A stretch of 64,000 nucleotides of DNA from Selaginella tamariscina (Eukaryota > Streptophyta > Lycopodiopsida > Selaginellales > Selaginellaceae), in NCBI GenBank assembly GCA_003024785.1, contig PUQB01000023.1:919787-983786 (forward strand), given 5' to 3'. The number at the start of each line of letters is the position of its first letter. The stretch's first letter is position 1. Made by a program: the position numbers and the translations under genes. The notes beneath the pieces were generated by a model. That model did not search any database and was not told the DNA's origin. It saw nothing but the letters and a program-made list of their open reading frames with translations. Shown here one piece after another: positions 21,628 through 33,589 of the stretch.

Positions 21628-22601
21628 ATGGCCGATTTTGAGCACTTTCAACGTGAGCACCAAATGTTGCTTCACGAGCTGGCCACTTTGCGCCAAGTGG
21701 TCACAGATCTGGAAGGTTCCACCAACGTGGCACATGCAGCTGCTGATGCATCTTCCAAGGCTGCTGCGCAGGCTCTCTCTCAAGCATCGGTGGTTCCTCT
21801 CCATCAAACTTTTCTTTGAGCCAAAAATCAGCATGCCAGAAAAGTTCAGTGGCAATTGCACAATTTCCAAGGTTTCCTGAATCAGATCTGCTCTTGAACC
21901 GCATGCAACCACGCTGCTACTCAACTGATGCACAAAAGGTTGGCCTTTTGGCATCCTTGCTAGTTGGATCTCCACGGGCTTGGGTTGCCCCTTTGCTGGA
22001 ACCTGACGACCCATTAATAAAAGATTTTGAAGAATTCATGGCTGCCTTTGAAGCCTGCTTTGGAGATCCCAATAAGTACCGTTCTACATGCACAAAGTTA
22101 TAGAGGCTCACACAAGGATCCAGACCAACTTCCGTTTATGCATCCGAATTCCAGCAATTGTGCACGAATATTCCATGGGACGAGACTGCATTGATCGAAC
22201 ACTTCCGTTTTGGGCTGAGGGATGACGTGAAGGACCTTCTCCTTACATTACCGGATGCTCAAACATTAGCGGAGATTATGCAACAGGCCGTTCGTTGCGA
22301 CAACCGTTTGTTCGAGCGCCGTCAGGAAAAATCCCGTCAGCAGTTCCTGCCAGCCAATCTTGTAGCCGTAGCACATATTCCTACGACACCTTCTGGAGCA
22401 GTTCCTATGGAGGTTAACAAATCCAAGCGTGGCCCACTTTCAACTGTTGAGAAGCAACGTCGTCGGGGTGAGAACCTATGTTTGTATTGTGGTGAAGCAG
22501 GACATAAGGTGGCGGAATGTCCTAATAAAGTCAGAAAGTTCAAGACGCGTGAAGCCGAAGCTGAAGTTCAATCGGAAAACTTCAATGTCCACTTCGTCTA
22601 G
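21628..22601 (+). pseudogene. Gag region of element C
   Basis: It starts with MADFEHFQREHQMLLHELA, a coiled-coil-like N-terminus. Gag core text follows (VAPLLEPDDPLIKDFEEFM, FGLRDDVKDLLLTLPDA), then a CCHC zinc knuckle LCLYCGEAGHKVAECPNK near 22480-22530. Broken fossil. Confidence 0.75.
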
Positions 22602-22612
22602 GAGCCACGAAG

Positions 22613-22987
22613 TTGGACGTAGGTGCAGGCTCCATTGGTGCTGCTCATACCATTCCATCACTCAAGTTTCCTGTACACATTCGCCTCAATAACCGAGAGC
22701 TCAAGGAGTTTGCCTTGTTAGATACTGGTGCAAATGCATGTTTCATGGATGACACTTTTGCAGTTCAGCATGGCATTCCGGTGGTGAAGTTGAAACGTGC
22801 AGTTCCTGTAGAGGTGGCCGATGGTCGTTTGATTGCTTCTGGCGCAGTTACCCACGCTACCACACCTCTCTCTTGCAGTCATGGTGCATTCAACTGTTCG
22901 ATTTCCTTCAACTTGATCAAGACTCAGTCGACTCCCATCATTTTTGGCATGCCATGGTTCGTTGTTGCAAATCCGCAGATAGACTGA
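22613..22987 (+). pseudogene. Aspartic protease region of element C
   Basis: An uninterrupted frame carries the retropepsin DTG motif in EFALLDTGANACFMDDTFA, then GRLIASGAVTHATTPL and IIFGMPWFVVANPQID. It sits between gag and RT, as in gypsy elements. A proline/serine-rich linker of about 650 bp follows. Confidence 0.75.
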
Positions 22988-23689
22988 AGGTCTAGGACGC
23001 TCACGTTTTCCCTCTCCAGCAGCCAGGATCAATCCTGTACCTTCCTGCTTGCAGGATACATCCTTGGTATCCGAGGCAGTACAAGCTACAGGATTGACCA
23101 TGCCTGTTCCTGTACCAGTGTTGAAGGCTCCTCCTCGACAAGATTCACCTCATGTCAGTTCCTCAACACATCCGCAGGCTCTCTCCACTCCTGTAAGTCT
23201 GCGGATTCCTATACAGGCTTCTTCCAATCCTGTACTAGTGTCGAAGGTCCTCCTCAACAGGATCCACCTCCTGTTGGTTCGTCAGCACACTCACAGGCTC
23301 TCCTCACTCCTGTGCATCCACGGACTTCTGTACAGGATTCTTCCAATCCTTACACTTGTCAACATCCACATCTGTCTCCCAATCCTGCCTCTTTTTGTTA
23401 CTCTGCTTCTATTCCACCCCCAAGACTCCTCTTTTTCAGTCACAGCTCCCTCCTTCTCCTCTCCGAGTTCTTACCACTACCATGCATGAACTTGCCATTG
23501 ATCCTGCTCCTTTCCACCTTTTTGCCTTTCAAGTAACTCCTACATCCTCTTTTACCTTCCTGTGTCTGACTCTCTGTTTTTCAATCTTCTCCTGCTCCTT
23601 TTCCTTCTCCTCCTTCTTCCCTACCATCCAAGTATTACTCCTTTCAGGACGTTTTGACAAGCACAAAGCTGCAGTTCTTCATGTTCACA

Positions 23690-25020
23690 GTCTTACGACT
23701 GTCCTATTGATCTTGCGGAAGGAAAGACTCCACCGTTTAGACCGATTTATGCATTGTCACCCACAAAGTTGGAGGTTCTTCGTCAGTACATCGAGGACAA
23801 CTTGGCATCCAGCTTCATTCGTCACTCAAAATCCCCTGCAGGAGCACCTATTTTCTTTGTCAAGAAGAAGGATGGGAGTTTACGTTTGTTGTGGACTACA
23901 GGGATTTGAATTAAGTCACCACTCGGAATTGGTACCCGTTGCCATTGATCCCGGAACTTCTTGATCGGCTGCGAGGAGCAAAGGTGTTCACGAAGATCAA
24001 CTTACGAGGGGCCTACAACCTTGTACGGATTCGTCCAGGTGATGAGTGGAAGACTGCCTTTCGTACAAGGTATGGACACTTCGAGTACACGGTGATGCCC
24101 GTCGGTCTTACCAATGCCCAGCCGTGTTCCAACACATGGTGAACAACATCTTTCGTGACTTCTTGGACCAGTTTTGTGGTGATCTACCTCGACAACATTT
24201 TAATTTTCTCCAAGGACCAGGTGGCACATGACAAGCATGTACGATTAGTTCTACAGCGGCTTCGCGAGCATGGCATGTATGCGAAATTGGAGAAGTGTTT
24301 TTTCGATAGGGATTCTGTAGAGTTCTTGGGCTACATCGTCTCTCCTGCTGGCATTTCCATGGACATGCACAAGGTGAAGACCATCGTGGAGTGGGAGAGG
24401 CCCAAGTCTGTACGAGATGTATAATGTTTCCTTGGCTTTGCAAGCTTCTACAGGCGGTTCATACAGGACTTCTCCAAGCATGTACTTCCACTCACGGAAC
24501 TCACCAAGCGCACAAGGGTTTTCTCTTGGTCCGACAAGGTGGAACATGCATTCACAACACTCAAGAACGCCTTCACGACAGCTCCGATTTTAGCACATCC
24601 TGATCCTTCTTGTCCTTTTTTCATTTAAGCAGATGCCTCCGATTTTGCAGTAGGATCTGTCCTATCACAAGTTGGAGAAGACAAGTTGCTTCATCCTGTA
24701 GCTTTCACTCTCGTAAGTTCCTTTTGGTGGAGATTAATTACGAGATTCATGACAAGGAACTCAAGGCCATTGTGGATTCGTTCGAGGAGTGCGGCATTTC
24801 TGGAAGGTGCCGCATCCTGTACAAGTCCTTACAGATCACAAGAACCTAGAGTATTTTCAAATAGCTGAGTTCTCAGTCGGCGACAGGCTAGGTGGGTGGA
24901 GTTCCTATCACGCTTTGATTTCGTCATCGTCTACAGGCCTGGTTTTCAGAATGGCAAGGCGGATGCATTGTTTAGGCGTTCTTACCTTGCACCGACCTCG
25001 GGCGATCCTGCATATGACTG
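23690..25020 (+). pseudogene. Reverse transcriptase and RNase H region of element C
   Basis: RT landmarks include [37 protein letters not shown] and the palm block DLPRQHF/YLDNILIFSKDQ. RNase H follows (DASDFAVGS, then the [18 protein letters not shown] helix). Broken fossil. Confidence 0.75.
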
Positions 25021-26560
25021 TCAAAAGCAAGTGTTGTTGGGTCCTGATCGACTTCGGCTTGTAGCACTACAAGTTCATCAGGCTCCAGCAGATTCAACAC
25101 TTCTACAGGACATCCATTCGCAGTTGGCTACAGACGATTTGGCAAGGAATGTGTTCTCACACATTAGTCCTGACATTGCAAGCTCCTCTTCCTCCAGTTC
25201 CCATTCAGACTACACGCTGTTTGCTATACAGGACGGACTCCTGTACCGGGAAGGTCTCTTGTACGTTCCTGTTGGTGTTTGCAGGACTCGTGTGGTACAA
25301 AATTGTCATGATACCCCGGCTACAGGACATTTTGGTGTGGCCAAGACAGTTGAGTTGGTGACTAACTATTGGTGGCCTGGGTTGCGAGGTTTTGTGGAAA
25401 GGTTTGTACGGAGTTGTGACACCTGCAACAGGTCGAAGATGCCTCATCATGCACCCTCTGGTCTTCTTCGTCCTCTTCCTGTCCTTTTGCTCCTTGGAGA
25501 TCCATTTCTATGGATTTCCTCATAGATCTTCCTCCTTCTCGCGGATTTGATGCAGTTCTTATGGTAGTTGACCGTTTCACCAAACAGGCTCATTTCCTAC
25601 CATGTAAGAAGACTGCTACAGGCCAGACAACTGCTGAGTTGTGATCCGCGAAGTGTTCCGACACCATGGTCTTCCTGAGAGCATTTTTCTGATCGAGGTC
25701 CACAATTCATGTCCAAGTTTTGACGAGAGCTTCTCTGGAGTCTACAGGTTAAAAGCGGATCTTTCTTCAAGATATCACCCGCAAACTGATGGGCAGTCCG
25801 AATGCACAATTCAGACCTTGGAGCAATATCTTCGCTGCTTCATCAGTTACCAACAGGATAATTGGTTGGACCTTCTTCCTATGGCGGAGTTTACCTACAA
25901 CAACTCCGTTCACGCATCTACATGCCAGACACCTTTCGCTCTTACAGGCTACCATCCACGTTTTGACTTTGCTCCTCCTGCTTCTCCTTCTTCCGCTCCT
26001 GCCGTACAGGATCGTCTCTAGCACCTTCGTCAGGTACAGGATGATCTCCGGGTTCATCTTCAGTAGGCACAGGAACGGTACAAGCATCATGCTGATGCCC
26101 ATCGTTAGCCGGCACCTACATATAAGATTAGTGATCTCGTATGGCTTCTTCATCGACATATTGCACCAACAGGCCTTCTTCTAAGTTGGATTTTCAACGT
26201 TGGGCCCTTATAGGATTGTGGCGGAAAGTCAATTCTGTAGCTTTTCGACTCGAGTTACCATCTATGGTGAAACTTCATCCTGTGTTTCACACTTCTTTGT
26301 TGGAGCCGTATCATCCTTCTTCTCTTCCTGGTCGTGCTTCTTCTCCTCCCCCTCCTGTGGTCATTGACGGTGAATCTGAGTACGAAGTTGCAGTCATCCT
26401 TGATTCTCGTCTTCATCGCGCCAACTTCAATGCTTGGTGGATTAGAAAGGTTATTTGCCTACCGATCGCACTTGGAACTGCATCTTACTCCATGCTTCTT
26501 CCAAAGTTACTGCTTTCCATCAGCGTTATCCTACTAAACCAGGTTCCAAGACTCGTGGAA
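25021..26560 (+). pseudogene. Integrase, GPY/F and chromodomain region of element C
   Basis: The zinc-binding N-terminus reads NCHDTPATGHFGVAKTVEL and [13 protein letters not shown]. The core includes SSRYHPQTDGQSECTIQTLE and the GPY/F-type C-terminus NSVAFRLELPSMVKLHPVFH. A chromodomain-like segment follows (ESEYEVAVILDSRLHR). Broken fossil. Confidence 0.7.
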
Positions 26561-26582
26561 CTCATCCTTAGGGAAGAGGTGC

Positions 26583-27179
26583 TGTCACGACCCAATACAA
26601 GATACAGGATACGACATACAGGATTCAGCCTACAGGATATGGGATACAAGATTTCGACCCGCAGGATATTCTCACAGGATATGCCACAGGATATTCCCGC
26701 AGGATATTCCCATAGGATATGCCTATAGGATATTCCCACAGGATATGCCTATAGGATATTCCCGAGGATATTCCTACAGGATATTCCTATAGGATAAGGA
26801 TGACCATTTTTTGGCTAGTGACTAGATTAGGCTCATGACCAGATTAGCTTGGAGTTGTGAGCATAAAAGCTCCGACCTAATTGTTGTACAATCAGTTAGT
26901 ATCAACACCAGTCTTTCTACAATCATTCTTGTTCTTGTCTTGTTTGTGTCTTGCTCCTTGCCTTCTGCTCTTGTCTTGCTCCTGGATCCTGTCCTGTTCC
27001 TATCTTGTTCCTGGATCTTGTCCTACGCTTTCCTGTCTTGCTCCCGGATCTTATCCTGATCCTGGATCCGTCTTATTCCTGTTTCCTAGTTCTTGTCCTG
27101 CTCTCGGTCCTGTTCCTGAGTCAAGCCTTCCTGTTTCTGGAATCCTACTCTCTTCCTGGTTCCTGGATCGTGGTTGATA
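26583..27179 (+). repeat. 3' LTR of element C
   Basis: 597 bp beginning TGTCACGACC, matching 20933-21534 throughout, including the 13-bp U3 repeats, the TATA-like box and the AGTTAGTATCAA stretch (near 26893). Confidence 0.85.
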
Positions 27180-27493
27180 AAACCTTTAGAAAAGGGTGGA
27201 ACCTTTGAGCTGAAAGAGAAATGAATACAAAATGAAACACAAGGCCGAATACTGGTGTTGAATGATTTTAATAAACACTGGAACTGGAACCCTATTTATA
27301 TATCTAAGGTCCTAAGGATTGTGTTGGTCCACAACTGGTCTGGAATGTGTGGTTCACAACTGGTCTGGAACATGGTATAAATATACGCCTTGTTGTTGAT
27401 GGTGTAATTCAACATTTAGGATTATACAGACAAGTTGGCTAACATATATGTGTGTTAGCGGAAAGGTCTTGAGTTCAAGTCCTGTAAAAGGTA
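27180..27493 (-). repeat. Second piece of element B 5' LTR
   Basis: It begins with the AAACC target repeat and continues the B LTR from where it broke off at 20932, ending near TCCTGTAAAAGGTA. It contains the second copy of the tRNA-like stretch (27426-27491). Confidence 0.65.
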
Positions 27494-27552
27494 AAAATTA
27501 ACTTATGATCTTTACGCTAGTGAGATAAATCTTGCCAAGACAATTTACTTAC

Positions 27553-28870
27553 TCAGTAGTTCTTGCATTGTTCTTTCCCTGCAATAGCTCTTTCTGGTCG
27601 CCCAAGATTTTCCCACATGGATTGCGTGTGTTTGAACTTCTCCATATTTTGCTGTTGTAGTGGTTGGGTGTCGACAGCATCCCATTCTGCCGATAATTTA
27701 TGGTACTGCTCGTTGTGAGATTTTGAACTTCTTCCATATTTTGCTATTGTAGTGGTTGGTGTCAGCAGCGTCCCATTTTGCTGATAACTTATGGTACTGC
27801 TTGGTTGTGAGATTGGGCTGATTTAAAAAGCCAATCTTTTTGTCAACTTCTCATGGGTATGCTCGAAAAGTTTTATTGTCATCATCCCTTTATTATGTTC
27901 ATCGAGAAGTTGTTGGGTTGCCATTATCGTGTGCTGGCCACTAATAATGTAGTATCGAATTGATTTTTTATTCTCGTCTGAATCTTTGTGATTTGTTGTA
28001 GTGTTTCACCCACACTATCTCAATCCTTTCTTTCTTTCATAATTGGGCACAAAACAGCATTATGTGGAACGGTGTAAGAATTGTCGTCTTCATCTTTCTC
28101 CATGAGCTCAACTACATGTTCCTGGTTAAGTGGCATGTAATTGAAGTTGGGTTGACACTACAATACTTAACTCTACACTCCTAAATCCTATCATTCAACA
28201 TCAATTTCCTTGTGGCTTATTGCAGCATGGGATGCCACATGTGCAACTGACAAAAACGACAGATGATTTTCTTCTGTGATCAGAATCAACATGTGTGATC
28301 CCCGATTGCAGTTGCTCTAATGTTTTCGGCACACTCTTCCAACTCCCAAAGATTCCTAAACAAATTGAACGTGATCTGTAAAGAACCTGGGACCGAGCCA
28401 CCCTCTCAATCTCCTTAATGATGTCGCTATGTTCTTCTTCATTAAGAAGAGGTATAATTGCTCCACTTGTAAATGTTCTGTATTGTGAAGCAATATTACT
28501 GAGAATACACATACTCGATGAGTATGGAGATCTTCAAAGTACACATCTAATTGGATCCCTCCATAGTGGGCTTTTGTTGAGTTGAAGAAGAACTCCATGG
28601 TCAACATCATTAGTGAAAATGTGAACATCATTTCCACAAGTTGACAATACCACCCGAGATTCTTGTCGTAACTGGCAACCTCTGGATCCGAGAATGTGAC
28701 ATTGGATGGAACAAGGCATATGTGTTGAGCATTGTCCAATCTAGGTTCACAGCTGCTTTCGGGTGCTTGACTAGTGAATCTAGTTTCCATTGTTTTGCTT
28801 GTCCACGTGATGTGACAAAGGTTAGTTTAACAGCCACCATGGTTACTCCAATGCACTTCCCGTTTATTTA
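27553..28870 (-). pseudogene. Probable 5' exons of the interrupted FCP1-like gene
   Basis: Minus-strand coding-like text appears in several frames: IKEIERVARSQVLYRSRSI and SVVFVSCTCGIPCCNKPQ (28201-28460), GMMTIKLFEHTHEKLTKRLA (near 27880), and KLSAEWDAVDTQPLQQQNME with SMWENLGRPERAIAGKEQC (27560-27700). A block of roughly 110 bp is duplicated in tandem at 27600-27810. The last exon ends at a GTAAGT donor. No domain is recognised, and several frame breaks are needed to read through. Linkage to the FCP1-like exons at 10.8-12.8 kb is inferred from strand, order and splice sites. An unrelated gene remnant is the alternative. Confidence 0.4.
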
Positions 28871-28989
28871 AAATATGGCCAAGTTGATTCCAGAATCCCC
28901 CTGCCCATTTCATCTCCTCCTCTTGTCTTCAATGTCACCTCAATTCCACATCTAAATACAAAAATAATTAGTTCTTCCGGCACATATCC

Positions 28990-29963
28990 TGTCATAGTTT
29001 TTACTATGACTCGACCCTTTACTTTGGGGTTTGACTGTTGTTACCTACCGAGTTGTGTGGCGAACCCTAGTTGTAGTGAGAAACAGCCCCGCTTAGTGCA
29101 CTTAGGTGTTTAGGGGTAGTCCGGCCGGCTGTCACTAGGTACCTCGAGAAACTCTAGGCGAAGGTAGTACTTACCCTCTAGAAAACTCTCCCCCAGTTTG
29201 ACGTTACAAAAGATAGGTTTTCCGTTAAATATAGCTTGTCAAAAAGGGTTAGGGACACCCCTAGGGTTGACCTAACCCTAGGGTTGCCCTAACCCCGCCC
29301 TAATACCCCCCCCTAGGGGTTAGGTTTAGGGTTAGGTTAGGACAACCATTTTCTCTAAGGGCTGGCATTTCCGTGCCAGCCCACTTACTCATTTAGGTAA
29401 ACAGGGGGGGGGGGGGCCGTCACATAAATAAGGTAGAGTATATGTAGTGAGGCTTCCTGGGTTCAAAAGAGAGCTCGTTAACCTCCTACCGGTGCAAGCT
29501 AAGCTTGTGTCGTCAAGGTGCAACCCTCCGTTGTGCCGCCAAACTTCCACACGACAGGGGTACAACCCACCCTAGGGTTAGACTATCCTTATCGTTGGCA
29601 GGATCTTGCCTTTGAGATAGGGGCACGTCACTTCCAAGGAGTTAGTCAGATTCCTTGGTCCGAAAACCTGCCCAAGCTCAAAGACATTGCCCGAGTTCAC
29701 GTTCCGCAAATAGTGGTTGAGGCCTTGCTCCGGCCGCCTCAACCACGCCAAGCTAGGAACGACACCTAAAGCTCGGCTAGTCCGTGTATCCTGATTCACA
29801 AGGTGAGTCTCGTTCGTGGACTTAGTCAGTTAGGGTTTGAGTTCCTAAGGCTTGGGTTCCTAATACGGGTTACTTTACCAGATTCCGTGGGGTTTCCAGA
29901 GAGGGGATTCCAGGGTTGGCACCTGGCAAGCCGCCTTTGTGGCACCAGGTAAAAACTCTGACA
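28990..29963 (+). repeat. 5' LTR of element E
   Basis: 974 bp, near-identical to 35342-36307. It contains clustered AACCCTA/TTTAGGG-like words at about 29245-29340, a G-run near 29404, and a TATA-like CATAAATAAGG near 29424. Confidence 0.9.
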
Positions 29964-29965
29964 AT

Positions 29966-29977
29966 TGGTATCGGAGC
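29966..29977 (+). promoter_or_regulatory. Primer binding site of element E (initiator Met tRNA type)
   Basis: TGGTATCGGAGC lies two bases after the LTR. It differs by one base from TGGTATCAGAGC, the usual plant LTR-element site complementary to initiator-Met tRNA. Confidence 0.85.
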
Positions 29978-30292
29978 AAGTTCTCTGCGGTCAGTAGGAC
30001 TGCCTTAAGTCGTAGGGTGTTTCAATGTTTAGATAACTCTAAATTCTTGATATACTCTATTGCTTTCGGTTGACATGTCTGTATTCTGCGCAGAGAGTTT
30101 GATCCTGTGAGTTGTCAAACTTCGGAGAACACTTGCTCAGTGAGTCGGCGTGAGATTCTAGGTATGTCCGAAAGTCTTATGCTAGTTTAAGCTGATGTGT
30201 GTGGGTGTACAACCTGTGCAGGGTGTTTCCAGTTTCACATTGGGAATATTCCAAGCATATTCTCCGAGTGTTGACACTAGGGTTCAATACGA

Positions 30293-31460
30293 TGAGCAAG
30301 AGAAAGCAACCAGAGCCTGAGGCAGAGAGGGCTGTCGCAGAGGCTCAAAATGAGGAGATGGATGAGGCTGATCCAGGTCGACCCCCTAGAGTTAGACAAC
30401 GACCTGGTTGGCGAGAAATAATGATGGATGCCCTAAACGAACTTCGAGGGGATGTTTGGGGTTGAACGACCGAATCGATAATGTTGCCGTTCGGATTCCG
30501 AATACAGTGCCAGATGTTCCGCAACCAGACACACGGAAAAAGAAGAAGAAGCATGACTCAGAGTCAGGTTCCTCTGAATCAGATTCTTCGACGGAAGTAG
30601 GTGGTGAGGTCCCAGTAAATTCAAACCGGTAAAGCCTTCGAATTTCATGGGTTCAAAGGATTACAAGGTTTTGGATGACTGGTTGTATGATATGGAAAGC
30701 TATTTCGAGGCTGCTTCCGTGAGAAAGACAGAAAAGGTTGCATGTGCCAAGCAGTTTCTTAAAGAAGAAGCTAAGACTTGGTGGCGAATTGTTGAAGGTG
30801 AACGTGGATACCGAAACAGCTGGAAGCACATGAAAAAGGAGATCAAAAAGCAGTATATGCCGGATGATCTCGGTTTGCGATTGCGTGCTGACCTGGCACT
30901 TTGTCAACAGGGAGTTCGGGGAAGTCCTGGACCACGTTTATCGATTCGAAAGTGTACGGCGATTGGTGCCAAATATGAGCGATGATGAAGCTCGAAGTTG
31001 CTTCATGGCTAGCTTGAATGAGAAAAGCGAAGAGAAATCTTAAGGTACAAGCCAACAAGCTATCGGGAATGTCAAGAGGCAGCTCAAAAGGTTGCTTATG
31101 GCATGTCGTTAGAAGACTTGTACAAAGGGGAGGAAGCAAAACCTAAACCAAGGAGTTTCCTCCAAAGTCTGGGTTCAGAAGGTTTGATAGGCGACCAGAT
31201 CAATCGCCATCAATTCGAAGTGCAAGTCCCTTTGTTGGCAGTTCCAAGTTTTCGGACACATCAAGACCCACCGGATTTCGGAAACCATTGGCGTTACCAC
31301 CTCCTCAGCAGGCCAAAGGATCGGCTCCAAAGTCTGCTCCCCCGTTCCGCAGGCGGGGTTGTGAAATGTTATAATTGTAACAAGCCTGGTCATTTTGCTA
31401 AAGAGTGTCCGGCACCCTCACAACAATCAGGACATTTCAAGGCGATGGTAGAAGAGGAAG
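30293..31460 (+). pseudogene. Gag region of element E
   Basis: It starts MSKRKQPEPEAERAVAEAQN. The gag core contains LDDWLYDMESYFEAASV and CAKQFLKEEAKTWWRI, and a CCHC knuckle CYNCNKPGHFAKECP lies near 31370. An acidic stretch follows. Broken fossil. Confidence 0.75.
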
Positions 31461-31599
31461 TTGCTGAACCAGAAACGCTTGAAGATCCGGAAGATGAGTC
31501 AGAAGAGGTAATGTTGTGCCAGACACAACCTGCCTTATTCGCTATTCAAGACAAAACTGACCCTTTGCTATATTTGACAGGAAGGATACGAGGGGATCG

Positions 31600-33470
31600 A
31601 GTCTGAATGATGATCGATACTGGAGCAATATACAACTTCATATCGACTAGTCTAGCTGTCGATTGAATTTGGATGTAATAAAGATGTGTGAAATAAAGAT
31701 CAATTTTGGCAAAGTTCTCAAAATACTAATAATATAGCAAGGGTGTCGTCCAAATCAAAGATTGGAAGGCTAAGTTAGACTTAGTTGTCTTGAATATGAC
31801 GGGGTTTGACTTTGTTTTGGGTATGAATGGTTCCAAAACATGTAATTGAAATGAGGGGTTCTGGAGACAATCGAATCACGCTTGCAGCAGATAAAGAGGA
31901 CATTAGAAAGACACATGCTCAAAATGGAAACAGCTAATGATAAGGATTGGAATCCTATGTTCCTTACCTTAACTCAGTTGCGTAAGGCAATTAGACATCA
32001 AGGAACGTGTGTTTCTTACAATGGTTTTGGATACTGGTGAAGTCAAAATAGGAGATGGTCAAGAATCTGTTCCTGAACCTATTTTGGAAGTCTTGAACAT
32101 GTTTAAGGATGTGTACCCAGAAGACTTGCCGCCCGAATTACCTCCACGTGAGCTGTGGATCACAATAGAGATTTTGCCAGGTTTGTCTCCACCGGCAAGA
32201 GCCCCATATCGGTTGAATCCTTAAGAATTAGTAGAAACTGAGAGACAGCTGACAGAATTGATTGGTTGAGGACACATTCAACCTAGTTGATCGCCGTATG
32301 GTGCACCTATCGTGTTTGTAATGAAAAGGATGGTACGATGCGAATGTGTTGGACTATCGAGCGTTAAAAGACTACTAAAAATAAGTATCCTCTTCCACGA
32401 GTGGACGACTTATTTGATAGGCTATCAAAAGCAAAGTATTTTTTCAAGATAGACTTGAGATCGGGGTACCATCAGGGTAGCAGAGAATGACATTGAGAAG
32501 AGCTTTTCGAACGCGTTATGGATCATTTGAGTTTCTAGTTTTACCATTCGGGTTGTGCAATGCTCCAGCAACTTTTTGCACAATGATGGATGATGTGTTT
32601 AGAGACTATCTAGACGAGTTCGTAGTGGTGTATATTGATGACATTCTGATTTTCAGTTCGACAATTGAGAACATGTGGAACACTTAGAAAAGTGTTTCAG
32701 AGGTTGAGAGAGAACCAATTGTATGCTAAAGAAAGCAAGTGCGCATTTGGTCAAACCAAGATAGATTTCTTGGGACACTTGATCTCAGGTGGGGAGGTTG
32801 CCATGGACCCAAAGAAAATTCAAGCTATTACCGAGTGGATGACTTTAAAAGATGTGCATGAAGTTAGATCATTTCTTGGTCTGACAGGGTATTACCGAAG
32901 ATTCATAAAGGGTTACTCGGAAATAGCGGCCCCATTGACAGATCTTACGAAAAACATTCCATGGCATTGGACTCCAGAGTGCCAACGTGCGTTCGTCAAA
33001 CTCAAAGAGGCTATCTCTTCTGAGCCAGTTTTGCAGTTGCCCATCTTTGAAGATCCCTTTGAAGTAGAATGTGACGCTTCCGACTTTGCAATTGGTGGTG
33101 TATTGCAACAAAAGGACATCCAGTGTCCTTCTTCTCGAAGAAGTTAGATGCCGCGCAAACTCGATGGCCTACTCACGAAAAGGAGATGTATGCTATTGTT
33201 GCTTCCTTGGAATATTGGCGTCATTATCTTCCAAGTCATGGTACTGTGGTTTGGACAGATAGTGTAACTCTAAGGTATTTTGAAACGCAGCCGAAGCTAT
33301 TGCCAAGTATGCTAGATGGCAGCAGAAGTTGGCACGATTCAGCCTAAATCAAACATAAGGCGGGAAAGGACAATGTGGTAGCCGATGCACTCAGTAGGAA
33401 AGGGTCATCTTCATGTTATGTCGCACCCATGTCAACTTTGGTGGATGAATTTGTGACGCGTATCCTCAGG
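31600..33470 (+). pseudogene. Protease-like, RT and RNase H regions of element E
   Basis: A retropepsin-like start (MIDTGA near 31615) is followed by RT blocks [13 protein letters not shown] near 32440, [20 protein letters not shown], and [13 protein letters not shown] containing the YIDD catalytic motif. A tether and RNase H (VECDASDFAIGGVLQQK) follow. Broken fossil. Confidence 0.75.
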
Positions 33471-33589
33471 ACAAGTTTGCTAAGAAGCTTTGAGCCTGGT
33501 GGCAAAGAGGAAACAAGTTCATCAGTTACGAAGAGATGGTAATATTCCAGCAGGAATAGAAAGTCGAATGGATGCACTCAAACAGGCAT

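Larger units (their letters stand above)
20933..27179 (+). mobile_element. Ty3/gypsy chromovirus C, plus strand, with both LTRs, broken
   Basis: Two LTRs of about 600 bp flank gag, protease, RT, RNase H, integrase, GPY/F and chromodomain-like sequence in that order. A 5-bp target repeat AAACC (20928-20932 and 27180-27184) shows it inserted into the LTR of element B. A purine-rich tract (GGGAAGAGGTGC) precedes the 3' LTR. LTRs are about 93-95% alike by eye, so it is much younger than B. All parts are recognisable, but the coding region carries a number of breaks. Confidence 0.85.
12840..27493 (-). mobile_element. Gypsy chromovirus-like element B, minus strand, broken, hosting two later insertions
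   Basis: Parts in minus-strand order are: 5' LTR (27493-27185 plus 20932-20904, split by element C), self-complementary primer site (20901-20888), gag (from 20798), protease (19729-19280), RT and RNase H (about 19140-17879), integrase (about 17870-16552, interrupted by a solo LTR at 16551-14767), a tandemly amplified chromodomain region (14760-13262) and 3' LTR (13245-12840). LTR ends read TG...CA in at least the left copy (TGTTACAACC...AAAGGCA on the plus strand). Without later insertions it would be about 6.6 kb. It has many breaks. The LTRs are roughly 85% alike by eye, so it is the oldest member of this nest. No clear target-site repeat was found. Confidence 0.75.
12805..27552 (-). other. 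Host intron enlarged to 14.7 kb by nested LTR elements
   Basis: A consensus donor GTAAGT on the minus strand at 27552-27547 follows coding-like sequence, and a poly-T tract ending GTAG at 12808-12805 precedes coding-like sequence. Between them lies element B (12840-27493) with its own nested insertions. Removing B leaves about 59 + 35 bp, close to the roughly 50-bp introns typical here. The splice sites are seen; the joining is inferred. Confidence 0.5.

Noticed and set aside
29518-29769. 83-codon frame inside the element E 5' LTR
   Set aside because: Not preserved in the near-identical 3' LTR and without recognisable content.
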